Assembly: GCF_013127955.1 (NCBI RefSeq)
Contig: NZ_CP053435.1
Span: 930,001-994,000, forward strand
Source: Spirosoma taeanense
Lineage (GTDB): Bacteria > Bacteroidota > Bacteroidia > Cytophagales > Spirosomataceae
DNA: 64,000 bases
Direction of reading: 5' to 3'
Shown: positions 1-9,033 of the stretch, in pieces
How positions within the stretch are numbered: the first letter of the stretch is position 1
Layout: every line of letters begins with the position of its first letter
Notes under the pieces: model-generated
Databases searched by the model: none
What the model was told of the DNA's origin: nothing
The model's input: only the letters and a program-made list of their open reading frames with translations
Made by a program: the position numbers and the translations under genes

Positions 1-462
1 AATATGATTCGCGAGGTTGGCGAACTGACCGGTAAACGCGAGCAGGCGGAGCAACTGGTTCGGCAGTTGACAGCGTCATTCGACCAGTTGCCGCAACCGG
101 GTCAGAACCAGCCTGCCGCGGCCTATTTTATCTGGCGGAAGCCTTACATGGTAGCGGCCCGGGCAACGTTTATTGACGCGATGCTCGAAACGGCGGGCTT
201 TCGGAATGCCTTTGCCGATCGGACGCGCTACCCCGAAGTAACACCCGCCGACTTGCAGGCTGTCCGACCGGATTTGATCTTGCTGTCGTCGGAGCCGTAC
301 CCGTTTACGGAAAAACACATTGCCGAATTGCAGAGTATCTGCCCGTCGGCGCGGGTGCTGGTGGTTGATGGAGAGCTATTTTCGTGGTACGGAAGCCGGC
401 TGTTGCGGGCCGCCGATTATTTTAGGAACTTACAGGGCCAAATTGCCCGGTTAACCTCCTGA
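1..462 (+). CDS. ABC-type metal/cobalamin receptor, C-terminal part
   Basis: This is the C-terminal part of a periplasmic helical-backbone metal receptor of the BtuF/FepB-like family (Peripla_BP_2), which delivers cobalamin, haem or ferric chelates to an inner-membrane ABC importer. The frame is open to the first base, so the true start lies outside the window. The visible part has the family's long connecting helix (about residues 7-30), the second lobe with PDLILLSSEPYPF, and a final helix ending near LRAADYFRNL. The ligand cannot be told from this part. The gene stops 41 bases before the AraC regulator's ATG, so the two could be co-transcribed. Confidence 0.8.
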   Translation, partial: NMIREVGELTGKREQAEQLVRQLTASFDQLPQPGQNQPAAAYFIWRKPYMVAARATFIDAMLETAGFRNAFADRTRYPEVTPADLQAVRPDLILLSSEPYPFTEKHIAELQSICPSARVLVVDGELFSWYGSRLLRAADYFRNLQGQIARLTS

Positions 463-503
463 ACGTAATAGAGAATCTGCGCCCGGCAAACACCTTTTTG
501 CAA

Positions 504-1541
504 ATGACCAGCCCGTCAACTCCGCATACGCTCTCCATTGCATCGGTTAACCTGATTTTATTCGCAGCCCGGCAAAGGGGAGCCGATCCGGATGCGCTCG
601 CCCGCAGCGTTGGCCTGGACCCGGCCCGGCTTGGCGATCCCGATGGACGTATTCCCATCCGGCAGGTGCAGGACCTCTGGCGCGAACTGGTGACCGTCAC
701 CGGCGACCCGAATATTGCCCTGAAACTGGGCGAGATGATTAATCCGGTTGCCGTGGGTGTGCTGGCCTACGTCATGATGCACTGCCCAACGCTGGGCAAA
801 GCACTCGATAAGCTCTGCGAATACCAGGACATCGTTTGTGAGGGTATTCAGACGGTTGGGCGACGCGATGGCAATGAGTTCATTCTGTTGCTATACGTAA
901 CGAGCCCGGATATTATTTACCCGACCTACGCGCTGAACTCCGAGCTGGCAATTTACCAGTCGGCGTTTCGGGCGCTGACGGGACGGGCGATTACGGCTAA
1001 CGAAATCTCGTTTGGCTACCCGCGTCCGGTCGATACGTCCGAACATGAGCGCGTGTTCGCCCCGGCCCGCCTTACGTTCGATGCCGATTGTACCACGATG
1101 ACGCTCGATGCGTCCCTGCTCGACATCCCGATTCTGAATGCGAACCCCAGTCTGTTTCCGCTGTTTGAGCAGCACGCCAACGCCCTGCTTCAGAAACTTC
1201 CAACGGCCCGATATCAACAGCCGTCGCTGGCGGCACGCGTGAAAGGGGAAATCATCGCGCTGCTCAAGGGCGAAGAGCCGACGCTGGCAACCGTTGCCGA
1301 CCGACTGGCTATGGGCGTCCGGACGCTCCAGCTCCACCTCAAAGACGAAGGCGTTACGTATCAGCAACTACTAGACGATGTTCGCCGGGATCTGGCCGTT
1401 AAGCACCTACGCGAAGCGAACCTGAGCACGACCGACATTGCTTATCTATTGGGTTTTGCCGAGCCAAGCGTGTTTTTTCGGTCGTTCAAAAAATGGACGG
1501 GCGTTACGCCGGGCGCGTTTCGACTGGGGCAGGTGGCCTAA
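504..1541 (+). CDS. AraC family transcriptional regulator
   Basis: A 345-residue DNA-binding regulator. Its N-terminal two thirds match the arabinose-binding-type domain (PF12625) of OruR/ArgR-like AraC proteins. The C-terminal 90 residues form the double helix-turn-helix AraC domain, ending in the recognisable AYLLGFAEPSVFFRSFKKW segment followed by GVTPGAF. I chose the ATG at 504; a TTG two codons upstream is in frame but less likely. The stop codon directly abuts the stop of the convergent DUF4260 gene with no spacer. The inducer and target genes are unknown; the neighbouring receptor or the epimerase/DUF4260 pair are candidates by position only. Confidence 0.88.
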   Translation: MTSPSTPHTLSIASVNLILFAARQRGADPDALARSVGLDPARLGDPDGRIPIRQVQDLWRELVTVTGDPNIALKLGEMINPVAVGVLAYVMMHCPTLGKALDKLCEYQDIVCEGIQTVGRRDGNEFILLLYVTSPDIIYPTYALNSELAIYQSAFRALTGRAITANEISFGYPRPVDTSEHERVFAPARLTFDADCTTMTLDASLLDIPILNANPSLFPLFEQHANALLQKLPTARYQQPSLAARVKGEIIALLKGEEPTLATVADRLAMGVRTLQLHLKDEGVTYQQLLDDVRRDLAVKHLREANLSTTDIAYLLGFAEPSVFFRSFKKWTGVTPGAFRLGQVA

Positions 1542-1886
1542 TCACAGTAGGTCTAAACTCGTGTGTTTAAAGCTGTCGAAGTACTTCAGGCCGTAGCCCG
1601 CCATCCGGTCCATGCTGGAGTGGGCAAACAGGATAATGCCGGTCAGCATCAGGTAGGGGTTATGCGTTAGCAGGCCCAGCAGCCCGATCAGAATACCCAG
1701 AGCCTTGTTATGGACAAGGTTATAGAAGACAGCTCCAACGGCAGGATTCACCAGATAGCCAAGCATACTCAGGTCGGGCAGGAGCAGCAGGACCGGAAAC
1801 CACCACCAGGCAAAGGGCAAATAGGTGAACAGAACGATACAGCCCAGGAACTGAGCCAATTCTTCGAGTTTTAGCAGCGTTTTCAT
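1542..1886 (-). CDS. DUF4260 family membrane protein
   Basis: A 114-residue, very hydrophobic protein matching the DUF4260 family. It has three or four predicted membrane segments (about residues 12-35, 40-58, 62-75 and 78-92) and the family's conserved C-terminal motif around HSSMDRMAGYGLKY. No biochemical function is established. It lies 36 bases downstream of the epimerase-like gene on the same strand, so the two probably share a transcript. The first base of its stop codon region touches the end of the convergent AraC gene, leaving no room for a separate terminator. Confidence 0.75.
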   Translation of the reverse strand: MKTLLKLEELAQFLGCIVLFTYLPFAWWWFPVLLLLPDLSMLGYLVNPAVGAVFYNLVHNKALGILIGLLGLLTHNPYLMLTGIILFAHSSMDRMAGYGLKYFDSFKHTSLDLL

Positions 1887-1908
1887 GAGGTTGATTGAAC
1901 GTAAAGAA

Positions 1909-2922
1909 TTACGATAAAGCGAAGGAACTGGTCGCCAATGAAGGCGTGAAAGAGCGCTTTAGCTGGTGCTCTGCGAACCACGTCAGTGTTTCGGTCAGTG
2001 CCTGACGCATGGGTGTAGGGCTAAAGTCCGGGAACGCAGCCCGTATCTTCTGATCGTCCAGCAGGACCGTGTTTTCGTAGAGATACAGCATCTCTTTTAC
2101 TTCCCGCAAAACGGGTAAAAACAGGGCCAGTCCATTGATCGCAAATCGGCTGTATAGCTGAATCTTCAGGGGTTTACCGACCAGCCTGCTGATCTGTTCA
2201 AACCACGACCGAATAGAGGAAATTGTCGTGCCGCCATAGTTCCAGACTTCGTAAGGAGAAGAAGCTGACGGATCGCGCAGCATCAGCCGGGCAATTAGTT
2301 CGGCGGCATCGGGGGTATAAACCGCCTGGTGAGGAATATCGGCGTTAATAAGCCAGGGCAGCGCTTTCCCATTCAGGGCGTTCTCAAAAATGGGCCGGAC
2401 ACCGTCGTTGAGTACATTCGGCCCCCAGAAATCTGGCAGACGAACGTTCAGCACCCGGCAGCGTCCGGCATGGGCGGCAGCTTCGAGCAGGTCTTCCAAC
2501 TCGACACGTAACTGGCCTTTCCGGCTGACCGGATTGGGTTGGCTGTCTTCCCGGATGGGCTCCTGAGCGTTACCAAAGTTGTACACGTTGCCGGGGAAAA
2601 CAATCGTTGCCTGACTCTGAGCGGCTGCGTCGATGATCTTCTGGGTAACCCGGTCCATATTGCCGAACCACCGATGATACGGGTAATTGATGCCGTGGAA
2701 AATATGGGTTTTTCCCTGCGCAGTTCGGTTCAGCAAAGAAGCGTTCTGCGCGTCGCCTTCCACGATAGTGAGTGTGGGCTGATTAGAAAAAAGGGCTTCG
2801 GCTTTGGCCCGGTTCCGGACGAGGATAGTAACGGGTAGCCGGCGGGCGAGCAGGTTAGCCGTTACGGCATAGCCAATGCTGCCGGTTGCGCCCAGAATAA
2901 GCGTGTTTACTGTCGTGTGCAT
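1909..2922 (-). CDS. NAD(P)-dependent epimerase/dehydratase family protein (atypical SDR)
   Basis: An extended/atypical SDR of about 337 residues with an N-terminal Rossmann dinucleotide motif, LILGATGSIGYAV, followed by a basic NADP-type patch (LVRNRAKAE). The middle region (IVFPGNVYNFG, then NVRLPDFWGPNV) resembles epimerases acting on sugar- or steroid-like substrates. The classical YxxxK is not clear, so the substrate and even catalysis are uncertain. The ATG at 2922 is preferred to an in-frame TTG five codons upstream. DUF4260 follows after 22 bases, suggesting a two-gene operon. Confidence 0.8.
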   Translation of the reverse strand: MHTTVNTLILGATGSIGYAVTANLLARRLPVTILVRNRAKAEALFSNQPTLTIVEGDAQNASLLNRTAQGKTHIFHGINYPYHRWFGNMDRVTQKIIDAAAQSQATIVFPGNVYNFGNAQEPIREDSQPNPVSRKGQLRVELEDLLEAAAHAGRCRVLNVRLPDFWGPNVLNDGVRPIFENALNGKALPWLINADIPHQAVYTPDAAELIARLMLRDPSASSPYEVWNYGGTTISSIRSWFEQISRLVGKPLKIQLYSRFAINGLALFLPVLREVKEMLYLYENTVLLDDQKIRAAFPDFSPTPMRQALTETLTWFAEHQLKRSFTPSLATSSFALS

Positions 2923-2992
2923 GAGTTTGTGAGTCAACTAGTACACGACAAAGGTCCGGCTCAGCGCTGGTCCGGTCGCTGACCGAATATGC

Positions 2993-3049
2993 AAACCCGA
3001 CTGACCAATTACGAAAATCTTAGATTCGCGTAATCGATCAGTCGGGTTT
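2993..3049 (-). terminator. long imperfect hairpin downstream of aroA
   Basis: The outer arms 2993-3004 and 3038-3049 are exact inverted repeats of 12 bases, and pairing continues inward with a few mismatches almost to the centre at 3021. It sits 27 bases past the aroA stop and 70 bases before the epimerase start. Neither side has a good T-run, so it may be a terminator, a transcript-stabilising hairpin, or an operator for the downstream gene. Confidence 0.5.
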
Positions 3050-3075
3050 ACGTGGTGAAATCTTGGCTGGAACGG

Positions 3076-4341
3076 CTAAATGGACGCCTGTTTTTCGGAC
3101 TGGCCCAGCGAACTGACCGTAACGACCCGCGCCATGTCGTCCCAGAAACTGGGGTATGATTTGGCGACAACGCCCGGCTCCTCGATGATGATCTCCTGCC
3201 GCAAGGCTACAGGGGAAAAAGCCATCGCCATGCGGTGGTCGTCGTACGTATCGATGGTTGCGGGCGACTGGGGAGCAGCGCTCAACTGCCGGACTTCGTA
3301 GCGATGGTTCGGCTCAGTCTCTACCAGCTCGGCCCCAATTTTTTGTAGTTCGGCTTGCAGCGCGGCAATGCGGTCGGTCTCCTTGATTTTCAGACTTTCG
3401 ACACCCGTTAGCGTGAGCGTTACGCCTTTCATAGCTGCGCAAACGGCTACGGTCTGGGCCAGATCGGGGCAGTCGGTGAAATCCCAGGCCAGCGTCGTGG
3501 CGGTCTGGCCTTTCGTCAGCCGAACGCCGGTTTCGTTAAAAAGGCTTTCGACACCCAGCGAGCGCATGATCTCGACAATGGCGCTATCGCCCTGTAGGGA
3601 TTTGGCTTTCAGACCCAGCAACTCAATCTCAGCGGTTTCGTCTTCGGCCAGGGCCAGTACGCTGTACCAGTAACTCGCGCCCGACCAGTCGGACTCGATG
3701 GCGTAGGGTTTTGGTGTGTAGGGTTTGGACGCAACGGTAATGGTTTTCGCTTCCCAGTCGGCCTGAACGTCAGCCCCGAAATAGCGCATCTGTTCGAGCG
3801 TCATCTCGATATAAGGCCGTGAGCCAATTGCGCCGGTCAGTTCGAGGGTCAGACCCTGCGGCAGACGGGGTGCAATCATCAGCAGGGCCGAAATATACTG
3901 GCTGCTGACGTCGCCCCGGATGCTCACCCGGTTCGTGTCGGCCGCCCGGAAGCCATTAAGCTGCAGGGGTGGGTAACCTTCATTGTTCAGGTACGTAATG
4001 TCGGCACCGAGGGTGCGCAGGGCGTCAACCAGAATACCAATCGGCCGCTCGCACATGCGGGGCGTTCCGGTCATGGTCTTCTGCTGGCCCGTCGTGGCGA
4101 AATAAGCCGTCAGGAAACGCATGGTCGTCCCGGCATCCAGTACATCGGCTGTCGAGTCGGTTGACTTCAGCAGCCGGATCATCGTCTGCGTATCGCGGGC
4201 GGTAGACAGATTTTGCAGTTCGCAGCGAAAATCGGTCAGCGCATCAATGATGAGGGCGCGGTTGCTTTCGCTCTTGGACGAAGCCAGCGGAATGGTGGCC
4301 CGGACGGGACCGGTGGGAGGGCTTAATTGTACGGCGTTCAT
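3076..4341 (-). CDS. aroA: 3-phosphoshikimate 1-carboxyvinyltransferase (EPSP synthase)
   Basis: EPSP synthase joins phosphoenolpyruvate to shikimate-3-phosphate in the cytoplasmic shikimate pathway to aromatic amino acids. At 421 residues it has the usual length. The N-terminal substrate motif LASSKSESNRAL holds the family's lysine and arginine; LDAGTTMRFL corresponds to the conserved (N/D)AGTA-type loop; IKETDRI and DDHRMAMAF near the C terminus are diagnostic. The small exported protein encoded upstream (4380-4979) ends 38 bases before this ATG and may be co-transcribed. A long hairpin follows the gene. Confidence 0.95.
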   Translation of the reverse strand: MNAVQLSPPTGPVRATIPLASSKSESNRALIIDALTDFRCELQNLSTARDTQTMIRLLKSTDSTADVLDAGTTMRFLTAYFATTGQQKTMTGTPRMCERPIGILVDALRTLGADITYLNNEGYPPLQLNGFRAADTNRVSIRGDVSSQYISALLMIAPRLPQGLTLELTGAIGSRPYIEMTLEQMRYFGADVQADWEAKTITVASKPYTPKPYAIESDWSGASYWYSVLALAEDETAEIELLGLKAKSLQGDSAIVEIMRSLGVESLFNETGVRLTKGQTATTLAWDFTDCPDLAQTVAVCAAMKGVTLTLTGVESLKIKETDRIAALQAELQKIGAELVETEPNHRYEVRQLSAAPQSPATIDTYDDHRMAMAFSPVALRQEIIIEEPGVVAKSYPSFWDDMARVVTVSSLGQSEKQASI

Positions 4342-4379
4342 TCCGGCAAAGATACGCCATACCCGGCCGTTCAGCCAAC

Positions 4380-4979
4380 TTAATAGGTTCGCAATACGTT
4401 CAGGCGGTGATTTTTGTTGATCCGGATGTGCGGGTTGCTTAACCAGTGAAACAGCAGACCGCTACCAATAAACGCTCCTGTAACGGGCAGCACTCGCGCA
4501 TTTATCTGTCCATTGTTGACCAGATCAGCGATCAGGTAAACGCCCCCGGCCAGCGGAAAAATCGTGCCGGCTGCCGTTACGAACGGGATTCGTCGGTGCA
4601 GCATGATCGTTTGCACCTCGTTGAGCCGGAAGGTTACGGGCTCGTCGCGGTTCATTACTTCGTTGGCGACCAGAATACTGAATGTGCTGTCGGTAACCTC
4701 GTAAAGAGACTCCCGGTACGTTTCGCCCCGGGCCTTAAAATGAATTTCGTCACCCTCAAAAAAACGGTAACGCCGAAATCCGCCAATCGTATGGTTGACG
4801 TCGAGCGTTAGGTAACGCGAGTGGCGGATCAGCGCTCTGTAAGCCGTGCCTTTCCGCTGCAGGAGTTGTTCGGTGGTGAGGGTATCGCGGGGCTGGGCAA
4901 TTACAGCAGATAGGATGCACAGACTAGCGTTGATAAGAAGCAGAACAATTCGGAATGGGTGGGTTTTAAATGACTTCAT
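4380..4979 (-). CDS. hypothetical exported protein
   Basis: I do not recognise a named family. The 199-residue product has an N-terminal signal peptide (hydrophobic core about residues 10-28, ending near VIAQ). A basic, beta-rich middle follows. Two hydrophobic stretches lie around residues 135-157 (AAGTIFPLAGGVYLIADLV) and 165-182, so it may be membrane-associated. It lies directly upstream of aroA on the same strand; this is probably only positional, as no enzymatic motif is visible. Confidence 0.6.
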   Translation of the reverse strand: MKSFKTHPFRIVLLLINASLCILSAVIAQPRDTLTTEQLLQRKGTAYRALIRHSRYLTLDVNHTIGGFRRYRFFEGDEIHFKARGETYRESLYEVTDSTFSILVANEVMNRDEPVTFRLNEVQTIMLHRRIPFVTAAGTIFPLAGGVYLIADLVNNGQINARVLPVTGAFIGSGLLFHWLSNPHIRINKNHRLNVLRTY

Positions 4980-5081
4980 AACACAATGACCTGGCCTTAC
5001 TCGGATAACCTAAAACAAACCCGATTGGCTGAATTTTTACGAAAGTTTAACCCATTCGGTGCGTGATGCCTAATTTGCGCC

Positions 5082-6149
5082 ATGATTGATGCCAACCGAC
5101 TACGCTCGTTTACTGAACAGATATTTATCGCCATTGGCTGTGCCGAAGCCGACGCCCGATTAGCCGCCGATGTGCTGGTCAGCGCCGATCTGCGGGGTGT
5201 TGACTCGCACGGTGTAGCCCGTTTGCCGGGTTACGTCCGACTCTACGATCACGGCCGTATTAATCCCCAGCCGCGCATCCGGGTTGTTCATGAAACGCCT
5301 TCTACGGCCGTTGTTGACGGTGACCGGGGGCTAGGTCTGGTGGTAGGTCCCTGGGCTATGCAGGTGGCCATCGAGAAGGCCCGCCTGGCTGGAACGGGCT
5401 GGGTCGCCGTTCGAAACTCCAATCATTTCGGCATTGCGGGTTATCACGCCTTGCTGGCGGCCGATTACGATATGATCGGGCAGGCCATGACCCACGCGGC
5501 CCCGCTCGTAGCGCCGACCTTCTCGCTGGATAAGCTCCTGGGCACCAATCCTATCGCCGTAGCGATACCAGCCGCGACGGAACCCACCTTTCTGGCCGAC
5601 TTTGCCAGTACGGCCGTGGCCTACGGAAAGCTCGAAATCCTGCAACGTAAAGGCCAGGACATTCCGCCGGGCTGGGCGCAGGACGCCGGAGGTCAGCCGA
5701 CGACCGATGCCAACGCCATCCGCAATGGCGGTGCGCTGCTGCCGCTCGGCACCGACCGCGAACATGGCAGCCACAAAGGCTATGGACTGGGCGCTATCGT
5801 CGATATTTTTTCAGGCGTTTTGTCGGGGGCTAACTACGGTCCGTGGGTGCCGCCTTTTGCGACGGCCGGTTTCATGCAGGCCAACGAGGGCGTGGGACAG
5901 GGAACTGGTCATTTTTTCGGGGCCATGCGGATTGATGCGTTCCGGCCTGCCGATGAGTTCAAAACTCACATGGATACCTGGATTCAGCGATTCCGGCAGG
6001 CGAAGGCGGTCGAAGGAAAACAGGTTCTGATACCTGGCGACCCCGAGCGGCTGATGGAAGCTGAGCGGCTGGCAAACGGGATTCCACTGCTGGAGCCGGT
6101 CATGGACAGTCTGACCGAATTGGGGGAGCGGTTCGCCCTTAGCCTGTAA
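5082..6149 (+). CDS. Ldh family NAD(P)-dependent oxidoreductase (malate/L-lactate dehydrogenase superfamily)
   Basis: A 355-residue member of the Ldh_2 (YlbC/AllD/ComC) fold, which oxidises 2-hydroxyacids such as malate, sulfolactate or ureidoglycolate with NAD(P) and is unrelated to classical LDH. Supporting motifs are LRGVDSHGVARLPGY near residue 38, VRNSNHFGIAGYHA with the catalytic histidine near residue 115, LLGTNPIA, and GSHKGYGLG near residue 230. The substrate cannot be assigned from sequence. An aldo/keto reductase starts 64 bases downstream on the same strand with no terminator between, so the two may be co-transcribed in a carbonyl/hydroxyacid pathway. Confidence 0.88.
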   Translation: MIDANRLRSFTEQIFIAIGCAEADARLAADVLVSADLRGVDSHGVARLPGYVRLYDHGRINPQPRIRVVHETPSTAVVDGDRGLGLVVGPWAMQVAIEKARLAGTGWVAVRNSNHFGIAGYHALLAADYDMIGQAMTHAAPLVAPTFSLDKLLGTNPIAVAIPAATEPTFLADFASTAVAYGKLEILQRKGQDIPPGWAQDAGGQPTTDANAIRNGGALLPLGTDREHGSHKGYGLGAIVDIFSGVLSGANYGPWVPPFATAGFMQANEGVGQGTGHFFGAMRIDAFRPADEFKTHMDTWIQRFRQAKAVEGKQVLIPGDPERLMEAERLANGIPLLEPVMDSLTELGERFALSL

Positions 6150-6213
6150 GCTGTAGCGATTTACCAGAATACAGGCTTGATTCAATTACTTCAACCGTTA
6201 ACCAGCAGTATAT

Positions 6214-7200
6214 ATGCAATACCGAAAACTCGGCAAAACCGGCTTCTCAATCTCTGAAATCAGCCTGGGTACCTGGCAGGTAGGTGGCAAGTGGGGCGAA
6301 CCGTTCAGCCACGACAATGCCGACCGGATTCTGAATGAAGCCGCTGATGCCGGTATCAACTTTATCGATACCGCCGACGTGTACGGCGATGGTGAAAGCG
6401 AAAAAGCCGTTGGGCGACTGGTACGCTCCCGGTCGGAGCGAATTTACGTAGCCACCAAATGCGGCCGACGCCTGCAGCCGCACGTCAACGACGCCTATCA
6501 ACCCGCCGTCCTGCGGGCGTTCGTCGAGGATAGTCTGCGTAGCATGGGACTGGAAACCCTCGATCTGATCCAGCTCCATTGCCCGCCTACGGACGTGTTT
6601 TATCGCCCCGAGATATTCGAAGAGTTCGACCGGCTGAAAGCCGAAGGAAAGATACAAAATCTGGGTGTCAGCGTCGAGAAAGTAGAAGAGGGCCTGAAAG
6701 CTATTGAATACCCGAACGTAACGACGGTGCAGATCATCTTCAACATGTTCCGGCAGCGGCCCGCCGAATTGTTTTTTGGGGAAGCCCAGCGAAGGGACGT
6801 TGGCATCATTGTTCGGGTACCGCTGGCCAGTGGTCTGCTGACGGGGAAGTTTGACCGGAACACGACTTTCGCAAAAGAGGATCACCGCAATTTCAACCGC
6901 GAAGGCGATGCCTTTGATAAGGGCGAAACGTTCTCGGGAGTGGATTATGAAACCGGTCTGGCTGCGGTTGAGGAACTAAGAAGCGTATTTCCGGACGATA
7001 AAAATCTGGCGCCCGATGCCCTGCGCTGGATACTGACGTTCGACGCCGTTAGCTGCATCATCCCCGGCGCGTCGAAACCCGAGCACCTGCGATCGAATCT
7101 GCAGGCAGCCCAACGGCCCGCGCCTTCATCCGAGCAGATGGCAGCGGTGAAAAGAATCTACGACGAGCGAATCAAGAACCCGGTTCATTATTTGTGGTAA
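6214..7200 (+). CDS. aldo/keto reductase
   Basis: An NADPH-dependent TIM-barrel oxidoreductase of 328 residues reducing aldehydes or ketones, or oxidising sugars. The catalytic tetrad is visible: Asp in FIDTADVYG (about residue 50), Tyr four residues later, Lys in VATKCG, and His in LIQLHCPP. The C-terminal phosphate-binding motif IIPGASKPEHLRSN is typical. The first 12 residues, MQYRKLGKTGFS, match the family start, supporting the ATG used. A strong intrinsic terminator lies 14 bases after the stop, so the possible operon with the Ldh-type gene ends here. Confidence 0.92.
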   Translation: MQYRKLGKTGFSISEISLGTWQVGGKWGEPFSHDNADRILNEAADAGINFIDTADVYGDGESEKAVGRLVRSRSERIYVATKCGRRLQPHVNDAYQPAVLRAFVEDSLRSMGLETLDLIQLHCPPTDVFYRPEIFEEFDRLKAEGKIQNLGVSVEKVEEGLKAIEYPNVTTVQIIFNMFRQRPAELFFGEAQRRDVGIIVRVPLASGLLTGKFDRNTTFAKEDHRNFNREGDAFDKGETFSGVDYETGLAAVEELRSVFPDDKNLAPDALRWILTFDAVSCIIPGASKPEHLRSNLQAAQRPAPSSEQMAAVKRIYDERIKNPVHYLW

Positions 7201-7213
7201 ACGCACTTTTCAT

Positions 7214-7238
7214 AACTCCCGTCACGACGGGAGTTTTT
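7214..7238 (+). terminator. intrinsic terminator after the aldo/keto reductase
   Basis: A 9-bp perfect stem (7214-7222 with 7227-7235), a 4-base loop, and a run of five T overlapping and following the right arm. Confidence 0.85.
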
Positions 7239-7361
7239 GCTTTTAAGACCTATAAATCCGGTTCTACCGTTAAAAACTTAATACGTAAAAAGATATTTTC
7301 TTCATTTATTGCTGATACTGGCTAATTGAGAATAGTTAGGTATTTTAAAATAACGTTAGGT

Positions 7362-7369
7362 TAAATTTG
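7362..7369 (+). promoter_or_regulatory. TAnnTTTG -7 box upstream of the ATP-grasp gene
   Basis: TAAATTTG matches the Bacteroidota -7 consensus and lies about 84 bases before the ATG at 7453 in an AT-rich stretch. A heptamer GTTAGGT occurs twice just upstream (about 7335 and 7355). No convincing -33 element is visible. Confidence 0.45.
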
Positions 7370-7452
7370 ACTTATTCGTTGTAATATTTGTATAATGCTT
7401 AACTTAGGCAACGGCTCTTTGGCGTTTCTGCCAATTCGCAATATATTGTTCC

Positions 7453-8958
7453 ATGAAGCAACGCGTGTCCAAACAAGTGCAGTCTCAAACGCTTAACGGC
7501 ATGACCCAGTCGCAGGGGCAGAGTGCCGTCAATTTTTCCTTTACCGATTACCAGACCGAAGGTTTCTTCGACGAAATGTTTGCCAGTCCGGCGCAGGTGC
7601 GGGCGGGTTACGTATCCTTCCGGCAGCGCGTTGAGCAACTCAGCCGCGAGGACATTATCGGTCGGCAGCATGCCGCCGAACGCGCCCTGATGAGCATGGG
7701 GATTACGTTCAATGTGTACTCAGAAGGCGAAGGCACCGAGCGGATCATGCCGATTGACATCATTCCGCGCGTGATTGAGTCGGCGGAGTGGAATCAGATG
7801 GAAGCTGGTCTTATACAGCGGATTAAAGCCCTGAACCTGTTTCTGGATGACGTGTACAATGAACAGCGGATTCTGAATGACGGGGTCGTGCCGCGCGATC
7901 TGATCGAGTCCAGTAAATCGTTTCTGCCGGTCTGTATGGGCGTAAAGCCGCCCAAAGGAATCTGGTGCCACATCACTGGAACGGACCTGATCCGGGGCGA
8001 CGACGGGCAGTTTATGGTGCTTGAGGACAACCTGCGCTGTCCGTCGGGAGTTTCCTACATGCTCGAAAACCGCGAACTGACCAAACAGACCTTCCCCGAA
8101 GTACTGGCCCAGACGGGTGTTCGGCCCGTGTCCGACTATCCGACGCGGCTGCTTCAGATGCTTCAGTTCATTGCCGACCGGCCCAATCCAACGGTGGTTG
8201 TGCTGACGCCCGGTATTTATAACTCGGCGTATTTTGAACATTCCTACCTTGCCCAGCAGATGGGCGTCGAGCTGGTTGAAGCGCGCGATCTGGTGGTGTC
8301 GGGTGGGTACGTTAAGATGCGGACTACGAAAGGGTTTCAGATTGTTGACGTCATTTACCGGCGTATCGACGATACTTTCCTGGACCCTAAAGCCTTCAAC
8401 CCCGACTCGATGATTGGCGTGCCGGGCATTTTTGACGTGTATAAAAAAGGCCGGGTGGCACTGGCTAACGCACCCGGCACCGGCGTCGCCGACGACAAGG
8501 TGATTTATGCCTACGTGCCGCGCATCATTCAGTACTACCTGGGCGAAGAACCTATTATTCCAAACGTCCGGACGTATATCTGCCGGGAGGAAGAGGATTG
8601 CCAGTACGTAATGGACAATATCGAACAACTGGTTGTCAAGGAAGCCAACGAAGCGGGCGGCTACGGGATGCTTATCGGTCCCAAAGCTACGCCGGAGGAA
8701 CACGAACTGTTCCGGCAGAAGATCCGCGAGAATCCACGGAACTACATCGCCCAGCCCACCATCTCGCTCTCGCGGGTACCCTGCATTGTCGGCGATCATG
8801 CCGAAGGTCGCCATGTGGACCTTCGGCCCTATATTCTTTACGGCGACGGGGTCAATGTAATTCCGGGCGGACTGACGCGCGTGGCGCTGCGTAAAGGGTC
8901 GCTGGTGGTCAACTCCTCGCAGGGTGGGGGCGGCAAAGATACGTGGGTGCTTTACTGA
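7453..8958 (+). CDS. circularly permuted type 2 ATP-grasp protein
   Basis: A 501-residue protein of the COG2308 family (former DUF404/DUF407), a predicted ATP-dependent carboxylate-amine ligase whose ATP-grasp elements are circularly permuted. Recognisable segments are LFLDDVYNEQRIL, GTDLIRGDDGQFMVLEDNLR, GVSYMLENR, VIYRRIDDTFLDP, VVKEANEAGGYGMLIGP and the late SRVPCIVGDHAEGRHVDLRPY. Family members usually sit beside an alpha-E (DUF403) gene and a transglutaminase-like gene, thought to form a peptide-synthesis unit. Neither is here: a GT2 gene and a T9SS protein follow. Start ATG 7453 has a plausible promoter 84 bases upstream. The reaction product is unknown. Confidence 0.9.
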   Translation: MKQRVSKQVQSQTLNGMTQSQGQSAVNFSFTDYQTEGFFDEMFASPAQVRAGYVSFRQRVEQLSREDIIGRQHAAERALMSMGITFNVYSEGEGTERIMPIDIIPRVIESAEWNQMEAGLIQRIKALNLFLDDVYNEQRILNDGVVPRDLIESSKSFLPVCMGVKPPKGIWCHITGTDLIRGDDGQFMVLEDNLRCPSGVSYMLENRELTKQTFPEVLAQTGVRPVSDYPTRLLQMLQFIADRPNPTVVVLTPGIYNSAYFEHSYLAQQMGVELVEARDLVVSGGYVKMRTTKGFQIVDVIYRRIDDTFLDPKAFNPDSMIGVPGIFDVYKKGRVALANAPGTGVADDKVIYAYVPRIIQYYLGEEPIIPNVRTYICREEEDCQYVMDNIEQLVVKEANEAGGYGMLIGPKATPEEHELFRQKIRENPRNYIAQPTISLSRVPCIVGDHAEGRHVDLRPYILYGDGVNVIPGGLTRVALRKGSLVVNSSQGGGGKDTWVLY

Positions 8959-8959
8959 C

Positions 8960-9029
8960 GAATTATGAATGATGGAGGGGGAATGATAACTTCGGCCCGG
9001 CAGGGCTTATCTTTCCCCTTCAGCATTCA
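8960..9029. repeat. mirrored 7-bp-periodic array forming a hairpin
   Basis: Left arm reads in heptads GAATTAT, GAATGAT, GGAGGGG, GAATGAT (8960-8987). The right arm (9007-9029) is its imperfect reverse complement, also with 7-bp spacing (TTATCTT, TCCCCTT, CAGCATT). The arms pair over about 23 bases with four mismatches or bulges around a C/G-rich loop. It fills the gap between the ATP-grasp gene and the TTG start of the glycosyltransferase. Confidence 0.6.
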
Positions 9030-9033
9030 GTAG

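Noticed and set aside
7720..8814. A 364-codon open frame antisense to the ATP-grasp gene
   Set aside because: It is the mirror of a well-conserved coding sequence, has no recognisable domain, and the composition explains the long open frame.
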